A stretch of DNA of 64,000 nucleotides from Rhodocyclales bacterium. GTDB taxonomy: Bacteria > Pseudomonadota > Gammaproteobacteria > Burkholderiales > Rhodocyclaceae. Of the stretch, positions 8,552-17,483 are shown piece after piece (positions within the stretch are counted from its first letter, which is position 1; the number at the start of each line of letters is the position of its first letter). The stretch lies in the NCBI GenBank assembly GCA_016215645.1, contig JACRIX010000008.1, positions 1 to 64,000 on the forward strand, in the 5' to 3' direction. Below the pieces are notes generated by a model. The model had not been told where the DNA came from. It did no database searches and worked only from the letters and a program-made list of their open reading frames with translations. Both the position numbers and the translations under genes were made by a program.

Positions 8552-10123
8552 CTAATGCCCCTTGTGCGCAGACGCAGCGCCCTTGGCGTCCATCTTCGTG
8601 ATCACCCACTCCCCCGGCCCGCGCTCAACGAACTCGATGGCGATGGGCGCGCCGGGCTTGTGCTTCTCAACCAGCCCTGGGTTGGCGAGGATGAAGTCCA
8701 TGGTCATCGCCGGCCAGTTGAGGCTGGCGACCGGTGCGTGGGTCACGGTGACGGAGCCGTTCTTGGCATCGATGGCATCCAGCGTGCCGACGGCCTGGTG
8801 GCTGACCGATGGCTTGCCGGCCTTGTCCGGTGAGGCGGCGGGTGCCGCCGTCAATCCGGAGAGCGCGGCCTTGAGGTTGCTTTCGGCATCGATCAGGAAG
8901 TTGGCGGCAACCACCACGGTGTCGCCTTCGGCAATGCCTTCGCGCACCTCGACGTAGTCGTCACTGCGCTGGCCGAGCTTGACCGCGCGCGGCTCGAAGC
9001 GCCCCGCCGCCTTCTGCAGCAGCACGACCTGGCGCGTGCCGCTGTCGATCACCGCGGACGTCGGCACGGTCAGCACTTTTTGCGCGCCGCCGACCGCCAG
9101 ATCGACATTGGCATACATGCCGGGCTTGAGCAGTCCGCCCGGGTTGGCCAGTTCGATGCGCACCGGCACTGTCCGCGTTTCGGCTTTCAGCGTCGGGTAG
9201 ATGTAGGCCAGCTTGCCGGCAAAGCTCTTGTCGGGATAGGCGTTGATTTTCACCGTGACGCCAGCGCCGACTTTCACCGCGCCGATGTCGCGCTCGAAGA
9301 CGTCGGCCAGCACCCAGACTGCGGAGATGTCGGCGATCTGGTAGAGCATCTCACCGGACATGAAGCGCATGCCGGCGACAGCCTTCTTCTCGATCACCAC
9401 GCCGCCGGCCGGAGCGCGGAAGCTCAACGTGCGTTTCGGCTCGCCGCCGGCAGCCAGGGCCTTGATCTGTTCTTCGGAAATGTCCCAGTTGCGCAGGCGA
9501 GTCAGGCCGGCATCGGCCAGCTGCTTCATGCCCGATTGCATCTCGGCGCTGGCGTCCTTGAGCGCGGCCACGCCCTTGCTCGCCACCACGAATTCACGTT
9601 GGGCCGACACCAGTTCGGGGCTGTAAACCTCGAACAGCGGCTGCCCCTTTGCCACCGGCTGGCCCGTGGCGTTGACGTGGAGGCGATCGATCCAGCCTTC
9701 GAACTTGGCGCTCACGGTATGCACCCGGCGTTCATCGATTTCGACCCGACCCGCCGCCGTGACCTGGCGCGCCAGCTCGCGCACCGTCGCCAGCTCGGTC
9801 TTGACGCCCAGCTTCTGCACCTTCTCGGTGCTGATCTTGATCTCGCCGGCGGCAGACGGTTCGTCCTCGCCCTCATACACGGCGATGTAGTCCATGCCCA
9901 TGGAATCCTTCTTCGGCGCCGGTGAGGTATCGGCAAGGCCCATGGGATTGCGGTAGTAGAGCAGTTTGCGCGGCTTCTGCGCGCTTGCTTCGGCCGCGGG
10001 CGCCGGAGTAGCGGCCGGCGCCGTCGCCCCTCCGCCACCGGCCGTCCGTTTCGCACCTGCCCAGTAGCCCGCGCCAAGCGCCACGATGAGGGCGACGACC
10101 ACGCCCAGGGATTGCTGTTTCAT
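8552..10123 (-). CDS. cusB: Efflux RND periplasmic adaptor CusB with C-terminal CusF-like domain
   Basis: 523-residue membrane-fusion protein linking CusA to CusC. Order: N-terminal signal/anchor (residues 1-24); Ala/Pro-rich linker; heavy-metal-binding segment LLYYRNPMGLADTSP...DSMGMDY at about 54-84, with Met instead of the usual Cys; barrel-sandwich and beta-barrel adaptor domains to about 410; and a C-terminal CusF-like copper-binding domain (ASLNWPAMTMDF, about 467-478, holding the Trp and two Met ligands), ending in HKGH. A built-in metallochaperone domain is common in betaproteobacterial CusB. The ATG overlaps the cusC stop (ATGA). Confidence 0.92.
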   Translation of the reverse strand: MKQQSLGVVVALIVALGAGYWAGAKRTAGGGGATAPAATPAPAAEASAQKPRKLLYYRNPMGLADTSPAPKKDSMGMDYIAVYEGEDEPSAAGEIKISTEKVQKLGVKTELATVRELARQVTAAGRVEIDERRVHTVSAKFEGWIDRLHVNATGQPVAKGQPLFEVYSPELVSAQREFVVASKGVAALKDASAEMQSGMKQLADAGLTRLRNWDISEEQIKALAAGGEPKRTLSFRAPAGGVVIEKKAVAGMRFMSGEMLYQIADISAVWVLADVFERDIGAVKVGAGVTVKINAYPDKSFAGKLAYIYPTLKAETRTVPVRIELANPGGLLKPGMYANVDLAVGGAQKVLTVPTSAVIDSGTRQVVLLQKAAGRFEPRAVKLGQRSDDYVEVREGIAEGDTVVVAANFLIDAESNLKAALSGLTAAPAASPDKAGKPSVSHQAVGTLDAIDAKNGSVTVTHAPVASLNWPAMTMDFILANPGLVEKHKPGAPIAIEFVERGPGEWVITKMDAKGAASAHKGH

Positions 10124-11385
10124 AAGTCTTCTCCCAGCATTTTCTCGATCTCGGCGAGGCGCACCTGTTGGTCGCCGCGCGCCTTGACCAGCTCGGTACG
10201 TGCGCGCCGCAACTGGCGGTGCGCATCGAGCACCGCGGCAAAATCCGCACGCCCGGTCTCGTAGGCCGTCAGCGCCGCATTCAGATTGACTTCCGCCTGT
10301 GGCAACAGGCCGCCGGTGACCAGCGACTCAAGCCGTTGCGCCACTTCCAGCCCGGCCAGGCTCTGGCCCAATTCGGCCAGCGCCTGATTCAGTTCGCTCT
10401 GGCGGCGCAGGCGTACCGCCTCCAGATTCAGCTCGGCCTCGCGTTCCTGGGCGCGGCGGCTGTCGCGCTGCAAGGGGATGTTGATTTCGAACATCAGTTC
10501 CCATTGCGAAACGCGGTTGCGGGTCTGGGTCGGTGACACGCCCAGGGTCACGTCCGGGTAGCGATTGAGTTCCACCAGCTCACGCGTTTTCTCGGCGCCG
10601 GCGATGCGCGCATCCGCCGCCGCCAGTTGCGGATTGCTGGCGCGCAGCCGGTCTTCCAGCGCCGGCAAGGCCAGCTTCGCCACCGGCGGCAGGGTGCGCA
10701 GCAGTTCGGGTGGACGCAGCTTGACGTTCTCCGGCCGGCCGAGCAGCGCCCGCATGCGCGCGCTGGCCTGGGCGCTTTCGCCCTCCAGCATGGCCAGATC
10801 GGTTTCCATGGCGATGATCTCGGATTGGGCACGCAAGGCATCCTGCTGGCCACCGAAGCCGCTGGCATAGCGCGTGCGAGCGATGTCGGCAACCCGGCGC
10901 ATCAGGTCGAGGTTCTCCCTGGTGTAGCGAATGCTCAGCAGGTGTACGTGATGCTGGGCGTAGGTCAGCTTGATCCGGGTCGCCAGATCGATCCAGCCGG
11001 CACGGGTCTTGGCGTTGGCCTCGTTGGCGCCAGCCTCGGCCACGTCGCGGCGCAGGTCGCGCTTGCCGGCCCAGGGCAGGGTCTGGCTGAAGCTGTAGCG
11101 CGCGCCGCCGATGCGCGGCGGCAGCACATTGGCGCTGGCGTCGAGGCCCTCGTTGGTGACGTCGCGCAGTTCGGTGCGCAACAGCGGATCGGGCAGGGCA
11201 CCGGCCGGCTCGATGCGCGCCGCGGCGGACTCGGCTTCGGCGCGCAGCGCGGCGAACTCGGGATGGTACTCGCGGGCGAATTCGAGCAGGCTCTCGACGC
11301 GGCCGCCGATCAGCTGCTCCGCCGCCTGGACCTGCATGCTCGCCGCGACGGCCAGGGCCGCCAGCAGCGCCAGATGGGAGGCCAT
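10120..11385 (-). CDS. cusC: Outer-membrane efflux channel, TolC/CusC family
   Basis: 421-residue outer-membrane factor expected to form the trimeric exit duct of the Cus pump. It has a signal peptide (about residues 1-22), then two repeats of coiled-coil and beta-barrel sequence typical of the OEP family (for example YSFSQTLPWAGKRDLR near residue 92 and LMFEINIPLQRDSRR near 295). It overlaps cusB by four bases and starts a few bases after the cusF stop, so one transcript with cusF-cusC-cusB is expected. Confidence 0.9.
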   Translation of the reverse strand: MASHLALLAALAVAASMQVQAAEQLIGGRVESLLEFAREYHPEFAALRAEAESAAARIEPAGALPDPLLRTELRDVTNEGLDASANVLPPRIGGARYSFSQTLPWAGKRDLRRDVAEAGANEANAKTRAGWIDLATRIKLTYAQHHVHLLSIRYTRENLDLMRRVADIARTRYASGFGGQQDALRAQSEIIAMETDLAMLEGESAQASARMRALLGRPENVKLRPPELLRTLPPVAKLALPALEDRLRASNPQLAAADARIAGAEKTRELVELNRYPDVTLGVSPTQTRNRVSQWELMFEINIPLQRDSRRAQEREAELNLEAVRLRRQSELNQALAELGQSLAGLEVAQRLESLVTGGLLPQAEVNLNAALTAYETGRADFAAVLDAHRQLRRARTELVKARGDQQVRLAEIEKMLGEDL

Positions 11386-11389
11386 GGCG

Positions 11390-11728
11390 CTACTTCGCGG
11401 CTTCGATGCCGACGACGGTCAGCTTGCCGCCGACCTCGGCAGCGCGGAACCGCACCTTGTCGCCTTCCTTGAAACCCTTGAGCATGGCCGGATCCCCGGC
11501 CGAAAACGTCATGGTCATCGGCGGCATCTTGAGGTTGGCGATCTCGCCGTGGGCGATGCTGACCTTGCCCGCCGACAGATCGAGCTTCCGGATCGTGCCT
11601 TCGGACATCGCCTGGCCGGCGGCTTTCGCCGCCGGCGCGACATGCGCGGAATGATCCATCGCCTGCACGGGTTGCAGGAGGAAGGCCAAGGCAGCCGCGG
11701 TCGCGGCACGCAGTAAATGCTGTTTCAT
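11390..11728 (-). CDS. cusF: Periplasmic copper-binding protein, CusF-like
   Basis: 112-residue secreted metallochaperone. The signal peptide ends near QPVQA; the mature part is one OB-fold CusF domain with VSIAHGEIANLKMPPMTMTF, which supplies His and Met ligands. The Trp that stacks on Cu(I) in E. coli CusF is absent (LKMPPMTM replaces NWPEMTM), although the CusF domain fused to CusB keeps it. ATG 11728 is chosen over the longer frame because a signal peptide starts there and GGGAGAG lies just upstream. First structural gene after cusS, 47 bases downstream of its stop. Confidence 0.88.
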   Translation of the reverse strand: MKQHLLRAATAAALAFLLQPVQAMDHSAHVAPAAKAAGQAMSEGTIRKLDLSAGKVSIAHGEIANLKMPPMTMTFSAGDPAMLKGFKEGDKVRFRAAEVGGKLTVVGIEAAK

Positions 11729-11775
11729 GAAACGCTCTCCCATGACAAAAAAATTCGATGTGCCGCGCGTATCGC

Positions 11776-13149
11776 TCACGCCATCCTCAGCTCGAAGCAA
11801 ACGCCGCCCGCCACCGCCCTGACGTCGATCTCGCCGCCATGCGCGCGCACGATGGAGCGCGTGATGGCCAGGCCGAGGCCGGCGCCCTCGTCGCTCCGGT
11901 GCCGCGACGGATCGGCGCGATAGAAGCGATCGAAGATGCGCGCCATCTGCTCGGGCGGAATCGGCGCGCCGGAATTCTCCACGCAGAGCCTGGTACCCGC
12001 GCTGTCGGACTCGATGCCGACCCGGATGGTTCCGCCCTCCGGCGCGTGCCGGATTGCGTTGGCGATCAGATTGGCCAGCGCCCGGCGCAGCATGAGCGTG
12101 TCGCCCGACACCTGGCCGCTGCCCGCCAGCACGAGATGCAGGCGCTTTTCTTCGGCCAACGCATCAAAGAAGTCGAACAGTTCCCGCACCTGCCGCGCCA
12201 GATCGACCGGTTCGCGGTTTGGCACGACCAGCCCGTTGTCGGCCTGCGCCAGGAACAGCATGTCGCCGATCATGCGTGCCAGGCGCTCGTATTCCTCGGC
12301 ATTCGAGGCCAGCACCTCGCGGTACTCGTCGGCGCCGCGGGCGCGGCTCAGGGCGACCTGGGTCTGGGTCATCAGGTTGCTGACCGGCGTTCGCAGCTCG
12401 TGGGCCAGATCCGACGAGAAATCCTTCAGGCGCTGGAAGGATTCTTCCAGGCGGGCCAGCATCTGGTTCAGGGTCTCGGCCAGTTCCGCGAGCTCGGCCG
12501 GCACGGCGTCCAGGCTCAGGCGGGTATCGAGACGATCGGCCGTGACACCGGCCGCGTCACGACGCATCGCCTGCAAGGGCGCCAGGCCGCGGCGTACCAC
12601 GATCCAGCCGAGCACGCCGACAAACAGCGCGGCCATGGCGACGAAGAGCCACAGCGTAGTGCGAAACGACGCCATGAAATGTTCATGATGGGAAATGTCG
12701 ACCGCCACGGCGACCAGCAGCGGCGACAGTTCGCGAGCGCCGGTCGGCAGCAGCGTGGCAATGCCGCGCCAGGGATAGCCGCCCTGCGTCCATGCCCGTG
12801 GCTTGCCGTCCGCCGCGGCCGGCTGCAGCATCGCCTCCGGAAACGCGGCATGCGGGGTGGCGAACACGCGTTTCCCGTCAGGCCCCAGGACCACCACCGC
12901 CAGCCCGTGATGCCCAACCAGGGAATTGTCGAGCTGCGCCGGCAGCAAGGCGAAATCGTCCCGCGAACCCACCTGCGCCAGCAAGTGGGCGGCCAGCTGC
13001 GTCTTTCCGCTCAGCACCTCCATGTCCTGTTCGACGAAATGCTGTTCAACCACCTTGCCGATCAGCATGCCCAGCGCCAGCAACACGGCCGTCGACACGG
13101 CGGCGAAGAGCAGGGTCAGGCGTGCGGTGATCGACGTGCCCCGGCTCAT
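11776..13149 (-). CDS. cusS: Heavy-metal sensor histidine kinase CusS-like
   Basis: 457-residue membrane sensor kinase. TM1 is near residues 12-32, a periplasmic sensor domain follows, TM2 is near 168-190, then HAMP, the DHp helix with phosphoacceptor His at about 250 ([13 protein letters not shown]), and a catalytic ATPase domain with N box ([16 protein letters not shown]), [10 protein letters not shown] and the [14 protein letters not shown]2 box. The length and layout match the CusS/CopS/CzcS group that senses periplasmic metal. The start overlaps the response-regulator stop by four bases (ATGA), fixing ATG 13149. Confidence 0.9.
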   Translation of the reverse strand: MSRGTSITARLTLLFAAVSTAVLLALGMLIGKVVEQHFVEQDMEVLSGKTQLAAHLLAQVGSRDDFALLPAQLDNSLVGHHGLAVVVLGPDGKRVFATPHAAFPEAMLQPAAADGKPRAWTQGGYPWRGIATLLPTGARELSPLLVAVAVDISHHEHFMASFRTTLWLFVAMAALFVGVLGWIVVRRGLAPLQAMRRDAAGVTADRLDTRLSLDAVPAELAELAETLNQMLARLEESFQRLKDFSSDLAHELRTPVSNLMTQTQVALSRARGADEYREVLASNAEEYERLARMIGDMLFLAQADNGLVVPNREPVDLARQVRELFDFFDALAEEKRLHLVLAGSGQVSGDTLMLRRALANLIANAIRHAPEGGTIRVGIESDSAGTRLCVENSGAPIPPEQMARIFDRFYRADPSRHRSDEGAGLGLAITRSIVRAHGGEIDVRAVAGGVCFELRMA

Positions 13150-13826
13150 GCCACGGTCACCTCCAGCACATAGCCCATGCCGCGCACGGTGCGGATCAGC
13201 TTGGGCTCGAAACCGTCGTCGATCTTGGCGCGCAGCCGGCGCATCGCCACCTCGATGACATTGGTGTCGCTGTCGAAATTCATGTCCCACACCTGCGAGG
13301 CGATCAGCGAGCGCGGCAGGACTTCGCCCTGGCGCCGCAGCAGCAGTTCCAGCAGCGCGAACTCCTTGGCGGTGAGGTCGATGTGGCGCCCCGCCCGCGA
13401 GGCGCGCCGCCGCAGCAAGTCCAGCTCCAGGTTCGCCGCGCGCAACTGCTGCGGCTCCTGGCTGCGGCTGCCGCGCCGCAGCAGGGTACGCACCCGCGCC
13501 AGCAACTCGGCGAAGGCGAAGGGCTTGACCAGGTAATCGTCGGCGCCGAGCTCCAGCCCCTTGACGCGGTCCTCGACCTGGTCGCGGGCGGTGAGGAACA
13601 GCACCGGCAGCTCGCGCCCGGCGCGGCGCAGGCCGGCCAGCACCTGCCAGCCATCCAGGCGCGGCAGCATCACATCGAGGATCGCCAGGTCGTAGTCGCC
13701 GGTTTCGGCCAGATGCAGGCCATCGACGCCGTCACGCGCCAGGTCGACCACGAAACCGGCCTCGATCAGGCCCTGCCTGAGGTAGTCGCCGGTTTTCGGC
13801 TCGTCTTCGACGACCAGCAGCTTCAT
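13146..13826 (-). CDS. cusR: Heavy-metal response regulator CusR-like (OmpR family)
   Basis: 226-residue two-component regulator: receiver domain with acidic pocket (Glu7, Asp8) and phosphoacceptor Asp51 (LAILDVMLP), conserved Lys in [10 protein letters not shown], then a winged-helix OmpR-type DNA-binding domain ([16 protein letters not shown] ... [19 protein letters not shown]). It is expected to bind the palindrome ATTACA-GAAA-TGTAAT found at 13889-13904 upstream of this gene and again at 20678-20693 before the second efflux operon. Heads the cusRSFCBA cluster. Confidence 0.92.
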   Translation of the reverse strand: MKLLVVEDEPKTGDYLRQGLIEAGFVVDLARDGVDGLHLAETGDYDLAILDVMLPRLDGWQVLAGLRRAGRELPVLFLTARDQVEDRVKGLELGADDYLVKPFAFAELLARVRTLLRRGSRSQEPQQLRAANLELDLLRRRASRAGRHIDLTAKEFALLELLLRRQGEVLPRSLIASQVWDMNFDSDTNVIEVAMRRLRAKIDDGFEPKLIRTVRGMGYVLEVTVA

Positions 13827-13887
13827 TGCACCTTCCCGCTCGTTGCGATGCCGCGATTGTGCGCCCGCAGCATCGGCGCCCGTCCGA

Positions 13888-13905
13888 GATTACAGAAATG
13901 TAATC
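13888..13905. promoter_or_regulatory. Predicted CusR/CopR-type operator, copy A
   Basis: Perfect 6-bp inverted repeat ATTACA/TGTAAT around GAAA, extended by one flanking G/C pair. It resembles the operators of metal-responsive OmpR regulators (CopR/CusR/CzcR type). It lies about 60 bases upstream of cusR. The sequence on its right (GCGCGTCAGCTT after one base) is also conserved at the second copy (20677-20694), so the duplicated unit is larger than the palindrome. The binding role is inferred from position and symmetry. Confidence 0.75.
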
Positions 13906-13971
13906 GGCGCGTCAGCTTGCGGTGAGGATGCCGTTTGGCATCTGCGTCTGGCCCGATTCAAGGCGCGGCGT

Positions 13972-13996
13972 GAAAGTCGGCGCTGGTGATACGGCG
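13972..13996 (+). repeat. Dispersed short repeat (consensus about 24 bp), best copy
   Basis: GAAAGTCGGCGCTGG-TGATACGGCG. Other copies in either strand: 9251-9275, 20621-20637 (half), 23516-23539, 27063-27086, 32998-33022, 35436-35459, 47456-47480, 48309-48333, 55254-55278, 57258-57281, 61371-61395 and 63041-63061 (partial). They occur in intergenic DNA and inside genes, in both orientations and different frames (read as VGAGDTA or SPAPT). Confidence 0.75.
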
Positions 13997-14103
13997 TTGC
14001 TTGTTGTCAGCGATTGCCCAATAAACCGCAAATCGATAGCTAAATGTTAATTTTAGTTAATGTGTAGTTGCATTGTTGACGCTGTACAGTTAATATTTCG
14101 CCC

Positions 14104-15561
14104 ATGAGAGTATCCAAAGAAGAGCTTGTCGCAGTCTTATCCCAGTTCAACCCCTGGTGGCGCGACGAAGCTATTTCCGATCTGCCCAAGTGGCGGCGCG
14201 CTGCGTTCAGGGAGTTGTACGCCTGGACGACCAAGCCGCCCGCCCCTCGGGCAATCCTGCTTTCCGGCGCACGCCAGATCGGCAAGACCACATTGATGTT
14301 GCAGGCGGTGGATACCCTGCTGCGGGAAGGGGTGCCGCCCGCCAACATTCTCTACGCGACCTTCGATCACCCTATCCTGAAACTCGCCGGCATCGACGCC
14401 GTGCTGGAGGCCTGGCGCGAACGCGAGCCCAAAGTCGATGGCCCCGAATACCTGTTCCTCGACGAGGCGCAATTCATCCGCGACTGGGGAACCTGGGTCA
14501 AACACCAGGTGGATTTCGCCAAGCATCGGCGCATTGCCTTTACCGGGTCGGCGATGCCGCTGGTCGAAGCCGGTCAGGAATCGGGGGTCGGCCGCTGGCA
14601 CACCATCAGGCTGACCACGCTCTCGTTCTACGAATACCTCCAGATCAAGAATCTGTCGCTGCCGCTACTGCCTCGCATCAAATCGCTGCGCGACCTGTTC
14701 GACTGGCCGCAGTCGGACTTTTACCGCGTCACGGAAACTGCCGCACCCTATGTCGGGCATTTTCACGAATACCTGGTGCGCGGCGGATTTCCGCAGACCG
14801 CGCAAGTCGAGAGCATCACCCAGGCCCAGCGCCTGTTGCGTGAGGACATCATCGACAAGGTGCTGAAGCGCGACATGACGGCGCTGTTTGGCGTGCGGCG
14901 CGTACTGGACCTAGAACACACGTTCCTTTACCTGTGCATGCACGATGGCGGGCTGCTGGACATGGTCGACCTCTGCGCCAATCTGGCGGTCAAGCGGCCC
15001 ACGGCGCAGAACTTCATCGAGTTGCTGGAAGCGACCCATCTCATTTACCGCCTGCCCCCATTTGGCTATGGCAAGGATGTGCTGCGCGGGCGCTTCAAGA
15101 TCTACCTGGCCGATGCCGCCATCGCCCCGGCCGTCATGCTCAAGGGCAAGGCCATCCTCGAAGACCCGGCCGCGCTGGGCGTGGCGACCGAAACGGCCGT
15201 CTTCAAGCACTTGTTCGCCCGCTACTACGCGCAGAACCTGCGCTTCACCTACTGGCGCGGCAAGAAGGACAGGGAAGTCGATCTGGTGGCCGAAGTGGAC
15301 GGACAAATCATTCCATTCGAAGTGAAATACCGCGCTCAGCACACCGGCCTGCGCGACCTGAAAGGCTTGCTCGAACTTTGCCGGAAGAAAGCCATCGACC
15401 GCGGCTACGTGGTCACCAAGTCACTGGACGATTTCGGCACCCTCGACGTCAATTCGCCCGGCGAGCCCGATACCACAACCCGAATCCTGCGCATCCCCGC
15501 GCCGCTGCTTTGCTACTGGATGGGCCAAGGTGAAATTGGTGAGCTTGCCGCGGAACAATAG
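14104..15561 (+). CDS. ATP-binding protein, AAA_14/DUF4143 family
   Basis: 485-residue P-loop ATPase. Walker A GARQIGKTT is near residue 58-66, Walker B YLFLDEAQF near 118-126, and the C-terminal DUF4143 region carries a PD-(D/E)xK-like core (DREVDLVAEVDGQIIPFEVKYR) suggesting a nuclease fold. Family members are widespread and poorly characterised, often in variable or mobile parts of genomes. It stands at the left end of the accessory island, 277 bases after the cusR start on the other strand, behind an AT-rich leader (14035-14100) that probably holds its promoter. Not part of the metal system as far as can be seen. Confidence 0.85.
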   Translation: MRVSKEELVAVLSQFNPWWRDEAISDLPKWRRAAFRELYAWTTKPPAPRAILLSGARQIGKTTLMLQAVDTLLREGVPPANILYATFDHPILKLAGIDAVLEAWREREPKVDGPEYLFLDEAQFIRDWGTWVKHQVDFAKHRRIAFTGSAMPLVEAGQESGVGRWHTIRLTTLSFYEYLQIKNLSLPLLPRIKSLRDLFDWPQSDFYRVTETAAPYVGHFHEYLVRGGFPQTAQVESITQAQRLLREDIIDKVLKRDMTALFGVRRVLDLEHTFLYLCMHDGGLLDMVDLCANLAVKRPTAQNFIELLEATHLIYRLPPFGYGKDVLRGRFKIYLADAAIAPAVMLKGKAILEDPAALGVATETAVFKHLFARYYAQNLRFTYWRGKKDREVDLVAEVDGQIIPFEVKYRAQHTGLRDLKGLLELCRKKAIDRGYVVTKSLDDFGTLDVNSPGEPDTTTRILRIPAPLLCYWMGQGEIGELAAEQ

Positions 15562-16063
15562 TGAGACTGACACAACAACAACTCGAAGCCCATCCCACAT
15601 TGCCGTCTCGCCCGAGCCGACTTTTTGGAAGCGGCCAAGACCGCGCAAACCAATGCGAACCCGACCCGCTATCGCTACCCGTTATCGCAAATCGCGAAGC
15701 ACCGCTTCGCGGCCTCGCCGTTCGGTGGGCCATGCAGTACCCACCGAGAGCCCCGATCAGTGGCCAAACTGGAGATTCAAAGAGATCCGCGGTTTCCTCC
15801 TTCGATGTTTATTCAACGTCTGCCCACCGACGTTTTCGATCAGTCCATCGCCATCGCGTCACGGGCAGACGTCGAACAAACCTAAACCTTAGCCGCCATT
15901 GCTGGTTGAGATGAGCTCGGTCGTCTACTGACTGGTAACCAGTCATTCGTGATAATTGGGGTGCCAAACCAGCTCTTCATACAATCGGACTTAGCTGTTG
16001 CCGGTATGACAATATGCGGTGAATATCTTCAAGTAATGCTTCTATCAAGAGCGCAGAAGTAGA
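15562..16063. other. Non-coding or degraded stretch with possible hsdM 5' remnant and a palindrome
   Basis: No convincing intact gene. A GTG at 15561, overlapping the ATPase stop, begins the peptide VRLTQQQLEAH, which closely matches the first residues of type I restriction HsdM proteins (M-x-LTQQQLE...), then turns into unrelated sequence; it may be a relic of a deleted hsdM. Further right, TGACTGGT-A-ACCAGTCA (15929-15945) is a perfect 8-bp inverted repeat about 120 bases before the toxin-antitoxin pair and may be its operator. The remaining small frames have no recognisable content. Confidence 0.45.
15929..15945. promoter_or_regulatory. Perfect 17-bp palindrome upstream of the toxin-antitoxin genes
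   Basis: TGACTGGT and ACCAGTCA pair exactly around one A. Autoregulatory HTH antitoxins usually bind such short palindromes near their own promoter, so it is a candidate HigA operator. Distance to the toxin start is about 120 bases. Role inferred from symmetry and position only. Confidence 0.4.
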
Positions 16064-16384
16064 TTGGAAATCAGTTTCGAAACAGTTGAGTTGCGCGGCC
16101 TATGCGAGGATGAATCCCTTGCAGCGGAGAAACTTGGCTCCGAAATCGCAGAATCCTTGAAGCATCGCTTGTCCGATTTGTTTGCCGCAGATTCAATTCA
16201 CGATGTGCTGGTGGGGCGCCCCGCGTTGGGCATGTTCAATGGGCGTGAATGTCTGCGCATTGAGCTTTCGAGAAGCTACTGCATGACCATGGTCCCGAAC
16301 CATTCGCCGCCTCGTGTGGACGCGAATGGTGCGACGAAATGGGAATTGGTACGGCGCCTGATGCTTGTCTCCTTGGGGGATTAA
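16064..16384 (+). CDS. HigB/RelE-like toxin ('killer' family)
   Basis: 106-residue small protein resembling the RelE/HigB-fold plasmid-maintenance proteins placed directly before HigA-like antitoxins: MEISFETVELRGLCEDESLAAEKLG at the N terminus (given here in part) and WELVRRLMLVSLGD at the C terminus follow the pattern of that family. Such proteins are ribosome-dependent mRNA interferases or relatives of them. The first usable start is TTG 16064; no strong Shine-Dalgarno is seen. Base composition is more AT-rich than the flanking metal-resistance genes, consistent with transfer. Its stop is immediately followed by the start of the HTH-ImmA gene. Confidence 0.65.
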   Translation: MEISFETVELRGLCEDESLAAEKLGSEIAESLKHRLSDLFAADSIHDVLVGRPALGMFNGRECLRIELSRSYCMTMVPNHSPPRVDANGATKWELVRRLMLVSLGD

Positions 16385-16385
16385 A

Positions 16386-17483
16386 ATGGAACTTATGACG
16401 ACGTTTCAACCAAACTGGACAATTCCTCCTGGCGCAACTGTTCTTGACCTCCTCCGGGAACGCGGAAAAGGAGTCGAAGAGCTAGCGCAGGCAACGCATA
16501 AGGACATCACAAGTGTTTCGAGGCTGTTATTTGGCGTCGAACCCCTGACGGCGGATTGGGCAGAAAGCTTGGCTCAAGCGCTTGGAGCTTCTCCGGCCTT
16601 TTGGCTGCGTCGCGAGGAGCGCTATCGGGCCGATCTACAGCGTCTTTGTGAATTGCCAGCCGAGGAGAACAATGCCACTTGGCTCGATGACTTGCCATTG
16701 AGGGACATGATTCGGTACGGCTGGGTTCAGCAAGGGCAGTCGACGCGAGAGACTGCGCTCAATGTCTGTGCGTTCTTTGGCGTTACCAATGCTGAGAGCT
16801 ACAAGAAGAAGTATCAGAGCCTTCTGTCTTCGGCAGCGTACCGTAGCAGCGTGACCTACGCACCTCGTCCCTCGGCCGTCGCGGCATGGCTTCGACAAGG
16901 TGAGATCGCAGCGGGTGCGATCGATTGTATGCCTTGGAGCGATGTCGCGCTACGGGACTCTCTCGACGCGATAAGAGCGCTAACCCGCGAACCAGATCCC
17001 ACTCGTTTCATTCCAGAGCTTCAAAGCATTTTCGCGCGGTGTGGAGTTGCGATGGTTGTTGCTCGCGCGCCGGAAGGCTGTCGAGCCAGTGGAGCCACAA
17101 GGTTTCTGGACAACAACAAGGCTGTGGTTCAACTGAGCTTCCGGTATCTTTCAGACGACCAGTTCTGGTTTACGGTCTTCCATGAAGTCGGGCACATTCT
17201 CCTTCATGCTCACGAAGATCTATACCTTGAGGGACTGGAAGATCGCAACTCCAAGGCAGAATTAGAGGCAGACGATTTTGCCCTTAAGACTTTGTTTGCA
17301 AAGGTGGGAGTCGATGCGCTTGACCGAGGGATTCAATCCAAATTTGAGATTGCTCGGCTTGCACGGCAGGCGGGAATTTCTCCCGGCATCGTCGTGGGGA
17401 GACTACAGGACAAGGGACTTATACCCTACAAGCACTTCAATTACATGAAGGCTCGCTATGCGTGGTCAGAGGGACTTCACTAG
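16386..17483 (+). CDS. HigA-type HTH protein fused to ImmA/IrrE metallopeptidase domain
   Basis: 365-residue protein. Residues about 10-85 are an XRE/HigA helix-turn-helix (TVLDLLRERGKGVEELAQ ... LAQALGASPAFWLRREERY); the C-terminal half carries the zinc peptidase motif HEVGH at 266-270 with a downstream EADDFA Glu. This fusion is typical of antitoxins that may also act as regulatory proteases. ATG 16386 is preferred over the upstream GTG because GGGGGATTAAA lies just before it. It follows the toxin-like gene with almost no gap. The stop codon overlaps the stop of the convergent pyrophosphorylase gene. Confidence 0.82.
   Translation: MELMTTFQPNWTIPPGATVLDLLRERGKGVEELAQATHKDITSVSRLLFGVEPLTADWAESLAQALGASPAFWLRREERYRADLQRLCELPAEENNATWLDDLPLRDMIRYGWVQQGQSTRETALNVCAFFGVTNAESYKKKYQSLLSSAAYRSSVTYAPRPSAVAAWLRQGEIAAGAIDCMPWSDVALRDSLDAIRALTREPDPTRFIPELQSIFARCGVAMVVARAPEGCRASGATRFLDNNKAVVQLSFRYLSDDQFWFTVFHEVGHILLHAHEDLYLEGLEDRNSKAELEADDFALKTLFAKVGVDALDRGIQSKFEIARLARQAGISPGIVVGRLQDKGLIPYKHFNYMKARYAWSEGLH

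Noticed and set aside
15625-15885. 86-codon frame in the gap between ATPase and toxin
   Set aside because: No family pattern, no clear start signal; region probably degraded.
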